35,067 bases of DNA from Paenibacillus sp. 1_12 (GCF_900114475.1 NZ_FOTE01000037.1:1-35067); one strand, 5' to 3'. Positions 15,466-24,019 are shown, numbered from the stretch's first letter. The notes: generated by a model from the letters alone, not told the origin. Program-made: numbers and translations.

Positions 15466-15529
15466 TTGGTCTGAACTTGGCTTGGTCTGAACTTGGCTTG
15501 GTCTGAACTTGGTTTGGTCTGAACTTGGT
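15466..15529. repeat. 16-bp tandem repeat, four copies
   Basis: Four back-to-back copies of TTGGTCTGAACTTGG(C/T) start at 15,466, 15,482, 15,498 and 15,514, followed by a degenerate partial copy. Related TTGGTC/TTGATC words continue on both sides (about 15,395-15,570), giving a G/T-skewed low-complexity tract. Confidence 0.9.
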
Positions 15530-15657
15530 TTGGTCTTAATCTGATCTTAGTCTTCTATGATCTCGTTACGACTCGGGTTCAATCGAGGCGATTCTTTCTA
15601 CACTCAACGAGTGAAAAGGTTGATTGATCTTGATCTTTACTCCAAATCGTGCGATAA

Positions 15658-15772
15658 GGAGTTAGGGATTGTGCCGCAGAGTTTACGCGCCGCCTTTGAA
15701 ACTGTGTTCCCACCGATTAATCTAATACCAAGAACACAGTTTCAACAGCGGCCGGAGGCACATCCCTAATCC
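15658..15772. repeat. Very long inverted repeat (hairpin 4) upstream of mdh
   Basis: The perfect core GAAACTGTGTTC (15,698-15,709) / GAACACAGTTTC (15,732-15,743) is extended outward by GCCGC/GCGGC and by GGAGTTAGGGATTGTGCC pairing with GGCACATCCCTAATCC, giving arms of about 45-50 bp with small mismatches. Confidence 0.75.
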
Positions 15773-15859
15773 TGAAAGCCAAGATTTGGTTATCTACTCA
15801 ATAAATCTTTAACTTACCTCTCATCCCCAAAAATAAACCATTTCAGGAGGCTAACTATT

Positions 15860-16801
15860 ATGGCAATCCAACGCAAAAAAATTACCGTTGTTGGCGCAGG
15901 CTTCACTGGCGCTACAACAGCATTTTTGGCAGCGCAAAAAGAACTGGGAGATGTCGTTTTGCTGGACATCCCACAATTGGAAAACCCGACAAAAGGTAAA
16001 GCTTTGGACATGCTCGAAGCGTCTCCAGTTCAAGGCTTTGACAGTAACATTGTAGGTACTTCCAACTACGACGACACAGCTAACTCCGATATCGTTATTA
16101 TCACAGCAGGTATTGCTCGTAAGCCAGGCATGAGCCGTGATGATCTTGTTAACACAAATGCAGGCATCGTAAGATCCGTTTGTGAAAATGTGAAAAGAAC
16201 GAGCCCTAACTCCATCGTCATCATTTTGAGCAACCCGGTTGATGCTATGACCTATGTAGCTTACGAGGCTTTGGGTTTCCCGAAAAACCGCGTAATCGGT
16301 CAATCTGGCGTTTTGGATACAGCTCGTTACTGCACATTTATCGCACAAGAATTAAACGTATCAGTCGAAGATGTTCGCGGCTTCGTATTGGGCGGTCATG
16401 GTGACGATATGGTGCCTTTGGTTCGTTACTCCAACGTTGGCGGTATCCCGATCGAGAAGCTGATCCCAGCTGACCGTATCGAAGCTATTGTACAACGTAC
16501 ACGTACAGGCGGCGGCGAGATCGTGAACCTGTTGGGTAACGGCAGTGCGTACTACGCACCTGCGGCTTCCTTGGTTCAGATGGCTGAAGCGATCATCAAG
16601 GACAAAAAACGCATCATTCCTGCTATCGCATTGCTTCAAGGCGAATATGGCTATGACAATCTGTTCATGGGTGTACCTACCTTGCTGGGCGGCGAAGGCA
16701 TCGAAAAGATATTTGAATTGGAGCTTCTGCCTGAAGAGAAGACAGCTCTGGATAAATCCGCGGATTCCGTTCGCAACGTTATCAAAGTGGTATCTGCTTA
16801 A
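15860..16801 (+). CDS. mdh: Malate dehydrogenase
   Basis: A 313-aa enzyme that oxidises malate to oxaloacetate with NAD. The Rossmann motif [11 protein letters not shown] is at residues about 11-21; an acidic residue near 35 (LLDIPQ) accepts NAD. Next come [17 protein letters not shown] with substrate-binding Arg, [20 protein letters not shown], and [15 protein letters not shown] with the catalytic His. The length and LDH-like character match Bacillus Mdh (312 aa). CAGGAGG lies 9 bp before the ATG. It completes citZ-icd-mdh, though unusually far from icd. Confidence 0.95.
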   Translation: MAIQRKKITVVGAGFTGATTAFLAAQKELGDVVLLDIPQLENPTKGKALDMLEASPVQGFDSNIVGTSNYDDTANSDIVIITAGIARKPGMSRDDLVNTNAGIVRSVCENVKRTSPNSIVIILSNPVDAMTYVAYEALGFPKNRVIGQSGVLDTARYCTFIAQELNVSVEDVRGFVLGGHGDDMVPLVRYSNVGGIPIEKLIPADRIEAIVQRTRTGGGEIVNLLGNGSAYYAPAASLVQMAEAIIKDKKRIIPAIALLQGEYGYDNLFMGVPTLLGGEGIEKIFELELLPEEKTALDKSADSVRNVIKVVSA

Positions 16802-16833
16802 TTGTAGTCAACGATGAATAAAGTCTTACACTG

Positions 16834-16875
16834 CAAGCTGGCTCCGAGATTGAATCGGAGTTGGCTTGTTTTTTT
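16834..16875 (+). terminator. Rho-independent terminator of mdh
   Basis: CAAGCTGGCTCCGA pairs with TCGGAGTTGGCTTG (three G-T pairs) around GATTGAA, followed by seven or more T. It begins 33 bp after the stop. Confidence 0.88.
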
Positions 16876-17046
16876 ATGCTAATCGATGTTTCAGCATTCT
16901 AGGCTCATGAGAACAGATAAGCTATCCGCAGGTTATTGTGATTGTGGGTAGGATAATTGCACGGATTTAACAGAAAGGTGATCTATATTCATTATGCCAA
17001 AAGTCAATAGTAGTCGGATGAGAAAACTTATGGTATAGTAAATTAT

Positions 17047-17077
17047 ATTAACTGTAATAATTGCTATGACAGTTAAT
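17047..17077. promoter_or_regulatory. Palindromic operator upstream of the flavin oxidoreductase
   Basis: ATTAACTGT (17,047-17,055) and ACAGTTAAT (17,069-17,077) form a perfect 9-bp inverted repeat with 13 bp between the arms. It lies just downstream of a TATAGT (17,034-17,039) that could be the -10 box, a good place for a repressor. The remaining 16,876-17,128 gap shows nothing else I can assign. Confidence 0.5.
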
Positions 17078-17128
17078 CAGAAAAGCTTGGTCAATACGAA
17101 TATTCATATAAAACGGAGGTAATAAGGA

Positions 17129-18256
17129 ATGAGCAATCAAGATACACAATCATCCACAAAGGTAGCGCCGTTGTTTGAACCTTTTTCTTTAGGAAAACTG
17201 AAGTTGAAAAACCGGATCGTTATGGCTCCAATGACTCGAGCTTTCTCTCCTGAAGGTGTGCCAGGACCTGATGTGGCTGCTTATTATCGTCGCCGTGCAG
17301 AGAATGGCGTAGGTCTCATTATTACTGAAGGTACTTTAATTAATGATCCAGCTGCGACGAATAATCCTAATATACCTAATTTCCATGGGATTGATGCATT
17401 GAAGGGGTGGGCAGAAGTTGTCTCTCAAGTCCATGAGGCGGGCGGGCTTATTATGCCACAGCTTTGGCACATCGGTACGGATCGCAAGATTGGTGCCATT
17501 CCTAACCCTGACGAAAAGCCGATTGGGCCTTCAGGTATTGACATCGCAACTGGCGAGCAAGTCAATGAGCCTATGAGTGAATCCAGAATCGCGTCCGTTA
17601 TTGCAGCCTACGCGCAAGCCGCGGCTGACGCCAAACGAATTGGCTTTGACGGTATTGAGCTTCATGGGGCACATGGATATCTGATTGATCAATTTTTCTG
17701 GGAGAAAACCAATCAACGTAATGACAGCTACGGCGGTGATTTGGTGAAACGAACTCGTTTTGCAGCTGAAATCATCGCGGCATGCCGTCGCGCTGTGGGT
17801 CCGGATTTCCCTATCATCATCCGTTTATCACAATGGAAATCAACGGAATATCAAGCCAAATTAGCGGAAAATCCGGATCAACTGGCACAGTTTCTTTCCC
17901 CTTTAGTGGAAGCAGGCGTTGATGTGTTTCATTCCTCTACCCGCCGTTTCTGGGAACCGGAATTTGAAGGCTCAGACCTTAATTTTGCTGGCTGGGTTAA
18001 GAAATTAACTGGAAAACCAACCATTACAGTGGGCTCGATAGGACTCGATAATGATTTTTTGGCTGCCTTTAAAGGGGAAGGTGCAGGTACATCTAACGTT
18101 GATACATTGATAGATAAGCTGGGCAGCAATGAGTTTGACTTGGTCGCTGTTGGCCGTGCTTTGCTGATTGATCCTGCTTGGGCGACCAAGATCCGCGAAG
18201 GCCGGACCGATGAGCTGACACCTTTTACCCCAGAAGCTCTACGGACGTTGTTTTGA
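17129..18256 (+). CDS. NADH:flavin oxidoreductase, old yellow enzyme family
   Basis: A 375-aa FMN-dependent alkene reductase of the OYE family (TIM barrel), which reduces activated C=C bonds, nitro-esters or quinones with NAD(P)H. Visible blocks: LFEPFSLGKLKLKNRIVMAPMTR at the N-terminus (FMN loop), YYRRRAENGVGLIITEGT, MPQLWHIG, the substrate-binding pair in ELHGAHGYLIDQF (His-x-x-His), QRNDSYGGD and ITVGSIGL near the phosphate-binding loop, with VAVGRALLIDP at the end. The length is typical (340-380). ACGGAGG lies 10 bp upstream. It forms a single-gene unit between a terminator and its own operator. The physiological substrate is unknown. Confidence 0.88.
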   Translation: MSNQDTQSSTKVAPLFEPFSLGKLKLKNRIVMAPMTRAFSPEGVPGPDVAAYYRRRAENGVGLIITEGTLINDPAATNNPNIPNFHGIDALKGWAEVVSQVHEAGGLIMPQLWHIGTDRKIGAIPNPDEKPIGPSGIDIATGEQVNEPMSESRIASVIAAYAQAAADAKRIGFDGIELHGAHGYLIDQFFWEKTNQRNDSYGGDLVKRTRFAAEIIAACRRAVGPDFPIIIRLSQWKSTEYQAKLAENPDQLAQFLSPLVEAGVDVFHSSTRRFWEPEFEGSDLNFAGWVKKLTGKPTITVGSIGLDNDFLAAFKGEGAGTSNVDTLIDKLGSNEFDLVAVGRALLIDPAWATKIREGRTDELTPFTPEALRTLF

Positions 18257-18283
18257 TGTTCTTAGATATGGCTTGTAAGCAAG

Positions 18284-18320
18284 ACCGGGAGACCCGAATC
18301 AGGGCAATCCCGGTTTTTTT
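18284..18320 (+). terminator. Rho-independent terminator of the flavin oxidoreductase
   Basis: ACCGGGA pairs with TCCCGGT and an inner CCC with GGG, followed by seven T. Confidence 0.85.
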
Positions 18321-18368
18321 GTGTGCAAGCAGAAGGATGAGTTCTGAGGGGAAAACTAGAATGGGAGT

Positions 18369-18884
18369 TTATGTGTATATTCGTATTGCCATTAAATCAT
18401 CATCCAAGTATCTACCGCTGCTTTTCATCGCATTTCGTTCGGTTCCATACGTAGTAAAACCAACGGATTCGTAGAGCTTTTTCGCTGCTAGGTTAGTGGA
18501 TACTACGGTTAAGTTAATTTGCTCAAGACCCGGACATTGTTTGGCTTGTTGAAGCAATTCTGTAAGCAGCGCATAACCGACGTGTTTGCCACGAAATTCA
18601 GGGCTGACATACATAGCGTAAATATTCCCTTTGTGGGTGATCTTGGAGTTACTTTCACGTACAAAGGTAACAATTCCAGCCAACTCATTATTTTCCGCAA
18701 AGCAGCCTAACGTGAATTTCATAGCTGTCCTCTGCAGGTTTTGTTGGAAATCTTCATATGGCCTTGCCTGCTGTATTTCATAGGTAGTTAAAAAGGCATC
18801 GGGAGTTTCTTGAAGAGACCGCAATCGAATCTGGCGATAAATTTCAGCATCTGCTGGATCCAGGCAGCGAATGTTCATTGTCAT
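18369..18884 (-). CDS. GNAT-family N-acetyltransferase
   Basis: A 171-aa acetyltransferase that transfers acetyl from acetyl-CoA to an unknown amine. The N-terminal IRCLDPADAEIYRQIRLRSLQ is typical of GNAT strand 1/helix 1. Motif A is IYAMYVSPEFRGKHVGYALL, where R-G-K-H-V-G forms the pyrophosphate loop, and motif B is NLAAKKLYESVGFTTYG. GGAGG lies 4 bp before the ATG at 18,884; the ATG at 18,878 is also possible. Convergent with the flavin oxidoreductase. No substrate can be inferred from the neighbourhood. Confidence 0.87.
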   Translation of the reverse strand: MTMNIRCLDPADAEIYRQIRLRSLQETPDAFLTTYEIQQARPYEDFQQNLQRTAMKFTLGCFAENNELAGIVTFVRESNSKITHKGNIYAMYVSPEFRGKHVGYALLTELLQQAKQCPGLEQINLTVVSTNLAAKKLYESVGFTTYGTERNAMKSSGRYLDDDLMAIRIYT

Positions 18885-18996
18885 AGCTCCTCCATGATTT
18901 CAATTCAATAAATGGTTACAATTATACATCTGCTGCACTTATGAAACAAGGCTTGCAATGAACAAGATTTAGGAAGGATATGAGGACTCAGATAGG

Positions 18997-19025
18997 TTGC
19001 AGCTGTTGGATAATGATGTTAAAAT
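18997..19025 (+). promoter_or_regulatory. Candidate promoter of the TetR-RND operon
   Basis: TTGCAG (18,997-19,002), a 17-bp spacer and TAAAAT (19,020-19,025). The palindrome at 19,030-19,049 starts four bases downstream. Confidence 0.5.
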
Positions 19026-19029
19026 AAAA

Positions 19030-19049
19030 ATGACTGATGAGTCAGTCAT
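19030..19049. promoter_or_regulatory. TetR-type operator overlapping the transcription start
   Basis: ATGACTG-ATGAGT-CAGTCAT is a 20-bp palindrome covering the expected +1 region. A regulator bound here would block the promoter of its own gene and the pump gene. The site form is common for TetR repressors of efflux genes. Confidence 0.6.
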
Positions 19050-19085
19050 AAGTAATTATCTGGAAATCGGAGGGGCAACGCATAT

Positions 19086-19679
19086 ATGGGTGAGGATAAG
19101 AGGGAAAGCATTATAGAGGCAGCGCTAAAGCTATTCGAGGTGCAGGGGTATCATACAACGAAGGTTTCGGATATTGTACATAAAGCTGGTGTTGCCCAGG
19201 GGACTTTTTACTTATATTTTAAAAGCAAGGAGGATTTGTTTCGCAGCATTGCCGAATCGTGCTTAGGTCAAATTTCGGATGCGATCAAGCAAAACTGCAC
19301 AGGCAGCATTAAGGAAGAGGCGCTATATCGGATGATACTTGAGTCATTGCGTGTATATTATAATAACAAAAGTATTTTGAAAATTTTAAACGGGCATGGG
19401 ACAGCTTCCACGGAGATCGCTGATATTTCGGATGCTTTTTATCGTACAATTATGCTGGTTATCAAGCAGTCCTTAATGGACTGGGGGGCTTTTCCTAACT
19501 ATTCGGAGGCACAGCTTGAAATTGCAGCATATTCAAAAATAGGCATGGTTGAAATGGTCGCGTATCAATGTTTTGTCGTTCAAAATTACGATCATACGCA
19601 TATTGATTCTATTGCTCAAGTACTGGTGGGCGTGAATTCGCCGTGCGGACTGGAATCAACGGAAGCGGGTGGCGAATGA
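19086..19679 (+). CDS. TetR/AcrR-family transcriptional repressor
   Basis: A 197-aa regulator. The N-terminal HTH is classical: RESIIEAALKLFEVQGYHTT, VSDIVHKAGVAQGTFYLYF, KSKEDLFRSI (residues about 5-55). The rest is the helical ligand-binding and dimer domain. GGAGGGG lies about 10 bp before the ATG. The stop overlaps the start of the RND gene in ATGA, so the two are coupled and the protein very likely represses the pump until a ligand binds (inference). Confidence 0.9.
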   Translation: MGEDKRESIIEAALKLFEVQGYHTTKVSDIVHKAGVAQGTFYLYFKSKEDLFRSIAESCLGQISDAIKQNCTGSIKEEALYRMILESLRVYYNNKSILKILNGHGTASTEIADISDAFYRTIMLVIKQSLMDWGAFPNYSEAQLEIAAYSKIGMVEMVAYQCFVVQNYDHTHIDSIAQVLVGVNSPCGLESTEAGGE

Positions 19680-22600
19680 TCACTAAATTACTCAAGTACC
19701 GTAAAGTGACTTTGTTGTTTTTTGTAGTGGCGGTGCTGATGGGAATTGTGAATGTATTTACCCTCAAGCAGCGGGAAAATCCGGAGGTCGAGATCACAAC
19801 GGCAATGGTCAAAACGATTTATCCGGGTGCTTCGCCGGAGAAAGTGGAGCAATTTGTTACCCGGCCGTTAGAGCAGAAGATCAAGGAAATGAGTGATATT
19901 TCAACTCTCAGCTCAACTTCTATGGCGAACGTGTCAATTATCAATGTGGAAATCAAACCGGAAACGGATATTAAGAGAGCTTGGGATACGCTGCGACAGA
20001 AGGTTCAATCAGCTGATAGCGAGCTGCCTGCAGAAGCGAATAAGCCTGTGGTTAATGATGATTTGAGCAAAATCGCTGAGCAAATCCTGCATTTTGTCGT
20101 TGAACAGCCAGAGCAATTAGAAGCGCTTCGCCCCATGCTGGAGCAATGGAAAAAACAGCTAAGCACCCTGACAGGTGTAAGCAATGTGGATATTATCGGG
20201 CTGCCTGAACAGGAAGTAGCCGTGCTTATAGATACGGATAAGCTGGATACGTTTAAGCTGCCATGGGGTATTGTAGCACAGGCACTCACCAATCGTCATG
20301 ATCGAGTGCCGCTCGGAATGGTCGATCAAACTACGAAATCCTTTTATGTCAATATGCCGGGAGAGTGGAAGTCAGCTGAGGATGTCGCCAATACGGATAT
20401 TTTGGGACTGCCTAACGGCAATACCTTGAAGCTGAGAGATGTTGCAGAGGTTAAGCTTCGGCCTAAGAAGCAAGAGGTCAGTATTATACATAATGGTAAA
20501 CCAGCGCTTGATCTAGTTATTAACGCAGAGAAGGGTGCCGATATTCCATCTTTGCAGAAGCGCATTGATGTGAAGGTAAAGGAGCTGAAGCTTAAATTAC
20601 CGGCGCATGTGGAATTGGTATCCTTGTTTACGCAAAAGGAAAGTCTGGATCATTTATTTACTGATTTAGGCAAGGAGCTTCTTACTGGGATTGCGGTCGT
20701 TATTGTTGTCTGCTCAATGGGACTTACTTTTGGCACCTCTTGGGTAGTGGCTCTTGCTATTCCCATTTCGATCACCGTCGGTTTTATTCCTATTGAGTTC
20801 CTAGGCATCGATTTAAATCAGATTACAGTGGTAGCCATTGTTATCGTTCTCGGAATATTGGTCGACGATGCGATTGTTGTCAATGATAATATTCAGCGGC
20901 GGCTGCAATTGGGCGATACGCCAGAGCAGGCTTCGCTTCTCGGAAGCCGTGATGTTGCGGTATCCATCCTGACGGCAACGATTGCAACGGCGGCGGCATT
21001 TTTGCCTCTGTTATTTCTCAAAGGCAATATCGGAAGCTTTATTCGACCGCTGCCTGTTGTAATCTCGTTGACTTTGGCGGCTTCTATGGCGATGTCACTG
21101 ACAGTCATCCCGATTTTTCGCCAATGGGTAGGTGAGCGGGCAGAACGGAGGCTGCAGAATAAACACAATAAACCAAGTAAACAAATGGCGTCCACGGATG
21201 TCCATTCGACGAAAGCTGATTCTGAGTCGATTGAAGCTGATTCCCGTACTGTCACAGCCGATACCAAGGTGGCCGAGGAACAGTCATCAGGGCTGCTGGG
21301 CAAGCCGATCCAACGCTTGAGTACGTTTTACAGCAAGCAAATATATGTGTTCCTGAAACGTCCGCTGCTGACGGGGGTTGTTGCTTTGCTAGTGGGCACC
21401 AGCAGCTTTGGCCTGCTGCCGTTTTTGGGCGTACAGTATTTTCCTCCTGCTGAAAAGGACGAAATGCTGATTGATTTTAAGCTGCCGACAGACCGCATAT
21501 TTATGGAGACCGAATTTACTATGAATAAAGCTGCTGACTGGATTCAACATCAGCCTGGAGTCAAATTTGTATCAGCCTATTCGGGTCGCACGGCGCCTAA
21601 GTTTTATTATTCAGAGTCCGAACGTACAGGTACGAATATAGGGCAGCTCTTTGTCAAGATAGATCCGAAGGTGATCCATACCAAAGAGGTGATAAGCAGC
21701 TGGCGGCAAGAGCTGAGGAAGCTGGTCCCCGAGGATATCGAAATTACGCCGCGTGAGCTGGAGCAAGGGCCGCCTGTGGGAGCACCTATAGCGATTCGAA
21801 TCAGCGGGGATGATTTGGATCAGCTTCGTCAGCTTTCCAATGATGTACAGGATATATTAAAACAAGTTCCAGGCACGACAAGTGTATCTGACGATGTCGG
21901 CGGTAACATGAATACATTTGAGATGAAGGCCGATCCGGCCAAGCTGAATCTTTTTGGTGTGAGTGATAAGGATTTGACAAGGACGCTGCGCATGGCAACG
22001 GAGGGCTTGCAGATTGTCTCCATGCAGCAGGGGGATAAGCTGATAGATGTGACTTTGTATGCGAAAGCACGTAGTGCAGATCCCGTAGACACGATGAGCA
22101 AGCTCTATGTTCCGACCCAAAAAGGAGGAACTGTGGCGGTTCGTGAGCTCGGAGATATTCGTTCGAGCTCCATGATTAAATCGATTCATCACCGCAATCA
22201 AACCAGAACGATTATCGTCAGAAGCTATACGCAGGATCGTCTGCCTGATGACGTCATCAAGGAGGTCAAAGCACAGCTGAACAGCTATGTAATGCCCACC
22301 GGTTATACGGTTGAGTATGGAGGGGAAAATGAGGAACGCAATGACGCATTCATTGCCATCGGCAAGCTGTCTATTATTGTTTTGCTGCTGATTTATATCT
22401 TGATGGTTATGCAATTTTATTCTTTATCGATCCCGCTTTTGATCTTATCAACCGTATATTTAGCTGCTGGCGGTGCTGTTATCGGTCTGTATATTACGAA
22501 TTCGCCAATCGGATTTATGGCGCTCATGGGCCTGGTCAGTTTGGCCGGAATTGTAGTGAGAAATGGGATCATCCTGATTGAATTTATTGAGCAGGCGAGA

Positions 22601-22870
22601 AAACGCGGATTGCCGCTGTATGAGGCTGTGGCGGAAGCCGGAAGAGCCCGACTACGTCCTATTCTGCTCACGATGGCAACAGCTATAGGTGGTCTGCTGC
22701 CAATGACGATTATGGGAGGAAACTTGTGGAGACCGATGGGAATCACCATTATCTCGGGCTTGATTTACTCGACGATACTGACTTTGATTGTCGTACCCTC
22801 CCTATTCGTTATACTGGAAACATGGCGCGAAAAGCGTGCTGCCCGCAAAGGAATCACTATTCACGGATAG
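19676..22870 (+). CDS. RND-family efflux transporter (AcrB/SwrC-like)
   Basis: A proton-driven multidrug or lipid efflux pump of 1064 aa in the cytoplasmic membrane. The ATG at 19,676 is preferred because it overlaps the TetR stop (ATGA) and gives the usual N-terminus MITKLLKYRKVTLLFFVVAV with TM1. Porter-domain start: ENPEVEITTAMVKTIYPGAS. The proton-relay Asp pair lies in TM4, GILVDDAIVVNDNIQRR. A second half repeats the layout, with MGLVSLAGIVVRNGIILIEF, AGRARLRPILLTM and a C-terminal TM12. A polar 55-residue insert (about 490-545, rich in A, D, S, T) occupies the central cytoplasmic loop. No membrane-fusion protein is encoded nearby, as for B. subtilis SwrC, which works without an outer-membrane channel. 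Confidence 0.9.
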   Translation: MITKLLKYRKVTLLFFVVAVLMGIVNVFTLKQRENPEVEITTAMVKTIYPGASPEKVEQFVTRPLEQKIKEMSDISTLSSTSMANVSIINVEIKPETDIKRAWDTLRQKVQSADSELPAEANKPVVNDDLSKIAEQILHFVVEQPEQLEALRPMLEQWKKQLSTLTGVSNVDIIGLPEQEVAVLIDTDKLDTFKLPWGIVAQALTNRHDRVPLGMVDQTTKSFYVNMPGEWKSAEDVANTDILGLPNGNTLKLRDVAEVKLRPKKQEVSIIHNGKPALDLVINAEKGADIPSLQKRIDVKVKELKLKLPAHVELVSLFTQKESLDHLFTDLGKELLTGIAVVIVVCSMGLTFGTSWVVALAIPISITVGFIPIEFLGIDLNQITVVAIVIVLGILVDDAIVVNDNIQRRLQLGDTPEQASLLGSRDVAVSILTATIATAAAFLPLLFLKGNIGSFIRPLPVVISLTLAASMAMSLTVIPIFRQWVGERAERRLQNKHNKPSKQMASTDVHSTKADSESIEADSRTVTADTKVAEEQSSGLLGKPIQRLSTFYSKQIYVFLKRPLLTGVVALLVGTSSFGLLPFLGVQYFPPAEKDEMLIDFKLPTDRIFMETEFTMNKAADWIQHQPGVKFVSAYSGRTAPKFYYSESERTGTNIGQLFVKIDPKVIHTKEVISSWRQELRKLVPEDIEITPRELEQGPPVGAPIAIRISGDDLDQLRQLSNDVQDILKQVPGTTSVSDDVGGNMNTFEMKADPAKLNLFGVSDKDLTRTLRMATEGLQIVSMQQGDKLIDVTLYAKARSADPVDTMSKLYVPTQKGGTVAVRELGDIRSSSMIKSIHHRNQTRTIIVRSYTQDRLPDDVIKEVKAQLNSYVMPTGYTVEYGGENEERNDAFIAIGKLSIIVLLLIYILMVMQFYSLSIPLLILSTVYLAAGGAVIGLYITNSPIGFMALMGLVSLAGIVVRNGIILIEFIEQARKRGLPLYEAVAEAGRARLRPILLTMATAIGGLLPMTIMGGNLWRPMGITIISGLIYSTILTLIVVPSLFVILETWREKRAARKGITIHG

Positions 22871-22934
22871 TTCTTATTTAGGGTCGTAAACCGTTAAAAA
22901 TGGACAATAATGCTCCTTTTCATTTGCTATGGCT

Positions 22935-22963
22935 TTGCGTAATCAGGTATACTTAACTTATAT
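22935..22963 (+). promoter_or_regulatory. Weak candidate promoter for the 138-aa membrane protein
   Basis: TTGCGT, 17 bp, TTATAT, located 28 bp before the ATG at 22,991; TGGAGG is the ribosome site. Confidence 0.3.
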
Positions 22964-22990
22964 AAATTATGTATATATGGAGGTACTCTG

Positions 22991-23407
22991 ATGGTTCAAG
23001 TGTTCGTTTTTTTACATGTACTTGCGGCTATAATGATGGGAATCTATCTACTGCTTCCTTTCCTGTCCATGCGAATTCAAGCTTTGACAGGTCAAGCGCA
23101 ATTCGGATTTTTAAGCGTATTGTTCGCTGTGAACCGGACAGGTCAGCTGGCGTTAGTTATTGCTCTATTGTCCGGTGGCTATTTGGTCAGTAAGGTAGGA
23201 AATTCGGTTGCGTGGATGATTGTGTCCGTCGTACTGTTTCTGGCCTTAGGTGCTTTAACGGGTGTAATGGGCGGAGCTATGCGTAAAGCATTGTCGGACC
23301 CATCTGGAGCCAAGATCAAGGACCACCTGGGCAAAATCAAATCGATGAGCGTGATCTGTGGAATCTTGTTTTTCCTGATAGTGGGAGTTATGAAGTTCCC
23401 TTTTTAA
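22991..23407 (+). CDS. Small four-helix membrane protein, function unknown
   Basis: A 138-aa integral membrane protein with four hydrophobic helices at about 3-24 (FVFLHVLAAIMMGIYLLLPF), 46-68, 75-97 (AWMIVSVVLFLALGALTGVM) and 117-136. A charged stretch between TM3 and TM4 (KALSDPSGAKIKDHLGKIK) is probably cytoplasmic. The N-terminal His in 'FLHVLAAIMMG' recalls small heme- or quinone-linked membrane proteins, but this is not enough to name a family. GGAGG lies 7 bp before the ATG; a hairpin follows the stop. Confidence 0.75.
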   Translation: MVQVFVFLHVLAAIMMGIYLLLPFLSMRIQALTGQAQFGFLSVLFAVNRTGQLALVIALLSGGYLVSKVGNSVAWMIVSVVLFLALGALTGVMGGAMRKALSDPSGAKIKDHLGKIKSMSVICGILFFLIVGVMKFPF

Positions 23408-23441
23408 AAAAGGCTCGGCAGTTTGCCATGCAGCCAGCTAA

Positions 23442-23474
23442 GTCCAAGGGTGTGATACCTTTGGGCTTTTCTGT
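23442..23474 (+). terminator. Probable terminator after the membrane-protein gene
   Basis: CCAAGGG pairs with CCTTTGG (one G-T pair) around TGTGATA, followed by GCTTTTCT. Confidence 0.5.
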
Positions 23475-23627
23475 CTACTGCTGATGCCCCAAGCATTCGA
23501 AAATTTAAAAGGGGTAAACCAAACCAATGGGTAATGGTATACTCTAGCTGAAGATCAAAGTAAACTTACGGTTGAGAGAATTGGATTGTTATAACTGTGC
23601 TGAGAGAAAAAATGAAGGAGGATTATT

Positions 23628-23843
23628 ATGGAGTGGATTGTTTTCGGTGCGCTGCTGGGTATTATTATTGTCAAATGGACCAACCACAGAGAAAGAAAAA
23701 GGAAGCTTGCAAGGGAGATGGAGAGAAAAGCCGAGACAACTATACAGGAACCTTATCGGTGGACACCCTCTGACTCGGAGCCAACAAAAAGTGAAGTAAA
23801 GCAGGATGAGGCTAAGCCTCATAAGCCTGAGGGGGATTTGTGA
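23628..23843 (+). CDS. Small single-span membrane protein, unknown function
   Basis: A 71-aa protein. Residues 1-18 (MEWIVFGALLGIIIVKW) form one transmembrane helix, followed by a basic stretch (NHRERKRKLAREMERK) and a charged, proline-containing tail. The basic residues after the helix predict a cytoplasmic tail. AAGGAGG lies 7 bp before the ATG. Its stop overlaps the GTG start of the next small gene, so the pair is probably coupled. Confidence 0.7.
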   Translation: MEWIVFGALLGIIIVKWTNHRERKRKLAREMERKAETTIQEPYRWTPSDSEPTKSEVKQDEAKPHKPEGDL

Positions 23844-23989
23844 TCAAGGCTGTTCCCGGGGATATGTCACTGCTGTGCAGCGATTTATACGCCTATTGCC
23901 CTGATCAGATCGACCAGGGTGTCGGTTCAATGGAAGCGTTGAAGGCGTTTTTGTATGATAACGATGATGTGGAGCTTTGGTGGAACTAA
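23840..23989 (+). CDS. 49-aa acidic protein, coupled to the upstream membrane peptide
   Basis: A short gene starting at the GTG at 23,840, which overlaps the preceding TGA (GTGA). The protein (VIKAVPGDMSLLCSDLYAYC..., GVGSMEALKAFLYDNDDVE, ending LWWN) has a compact, acidic, helix-compatible composition and a clean stop. The gene has no separate ribosome site beyond GAGGGGGA 7 bp upstream, which also supports translational coupling. I do not recognise a family. Coding status rests on overlap, ribosome site and protein-like composition. Confidence 0.55.
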   Translation: MIKAVPGDMSLLCSDLYAYCPDQIDQGVGSMEALKAFLYDNDDVELWWN

Positions 23990-24019
23990 GGAACGACTCG
24001 GATAGCAGGACTAACAGAA

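Larger units (their letters stand above)
15039..15859. other. Structured gene-free region between icd and mdh
   Basis: More than 800 bp with no convincing gene: short open frames at 15,078-15,371 and 15,557-15,769 have no good ribosome site, and their peptides simply follow the hairpin DNA. The region holds at least four large inverted repeats and a tandem repeat, listed separately. The mdh ribosome site CAGGAGG lies at about 15,844. A promoter for mdh could not be assigned. Confidence 0.6.

Noticed and set aside
15466-15529. Possible CRISPR array
   Set aside because: The 16-bp units abut directly with no unique spacers, and no cas genes are near.
19643-19675. Earlier ATG for the RND transporter
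   Set aside because: It lies within the TetR gene; the ATG at 19,676 overlaps the TetR stop and gives the normal N-terminus of the family.
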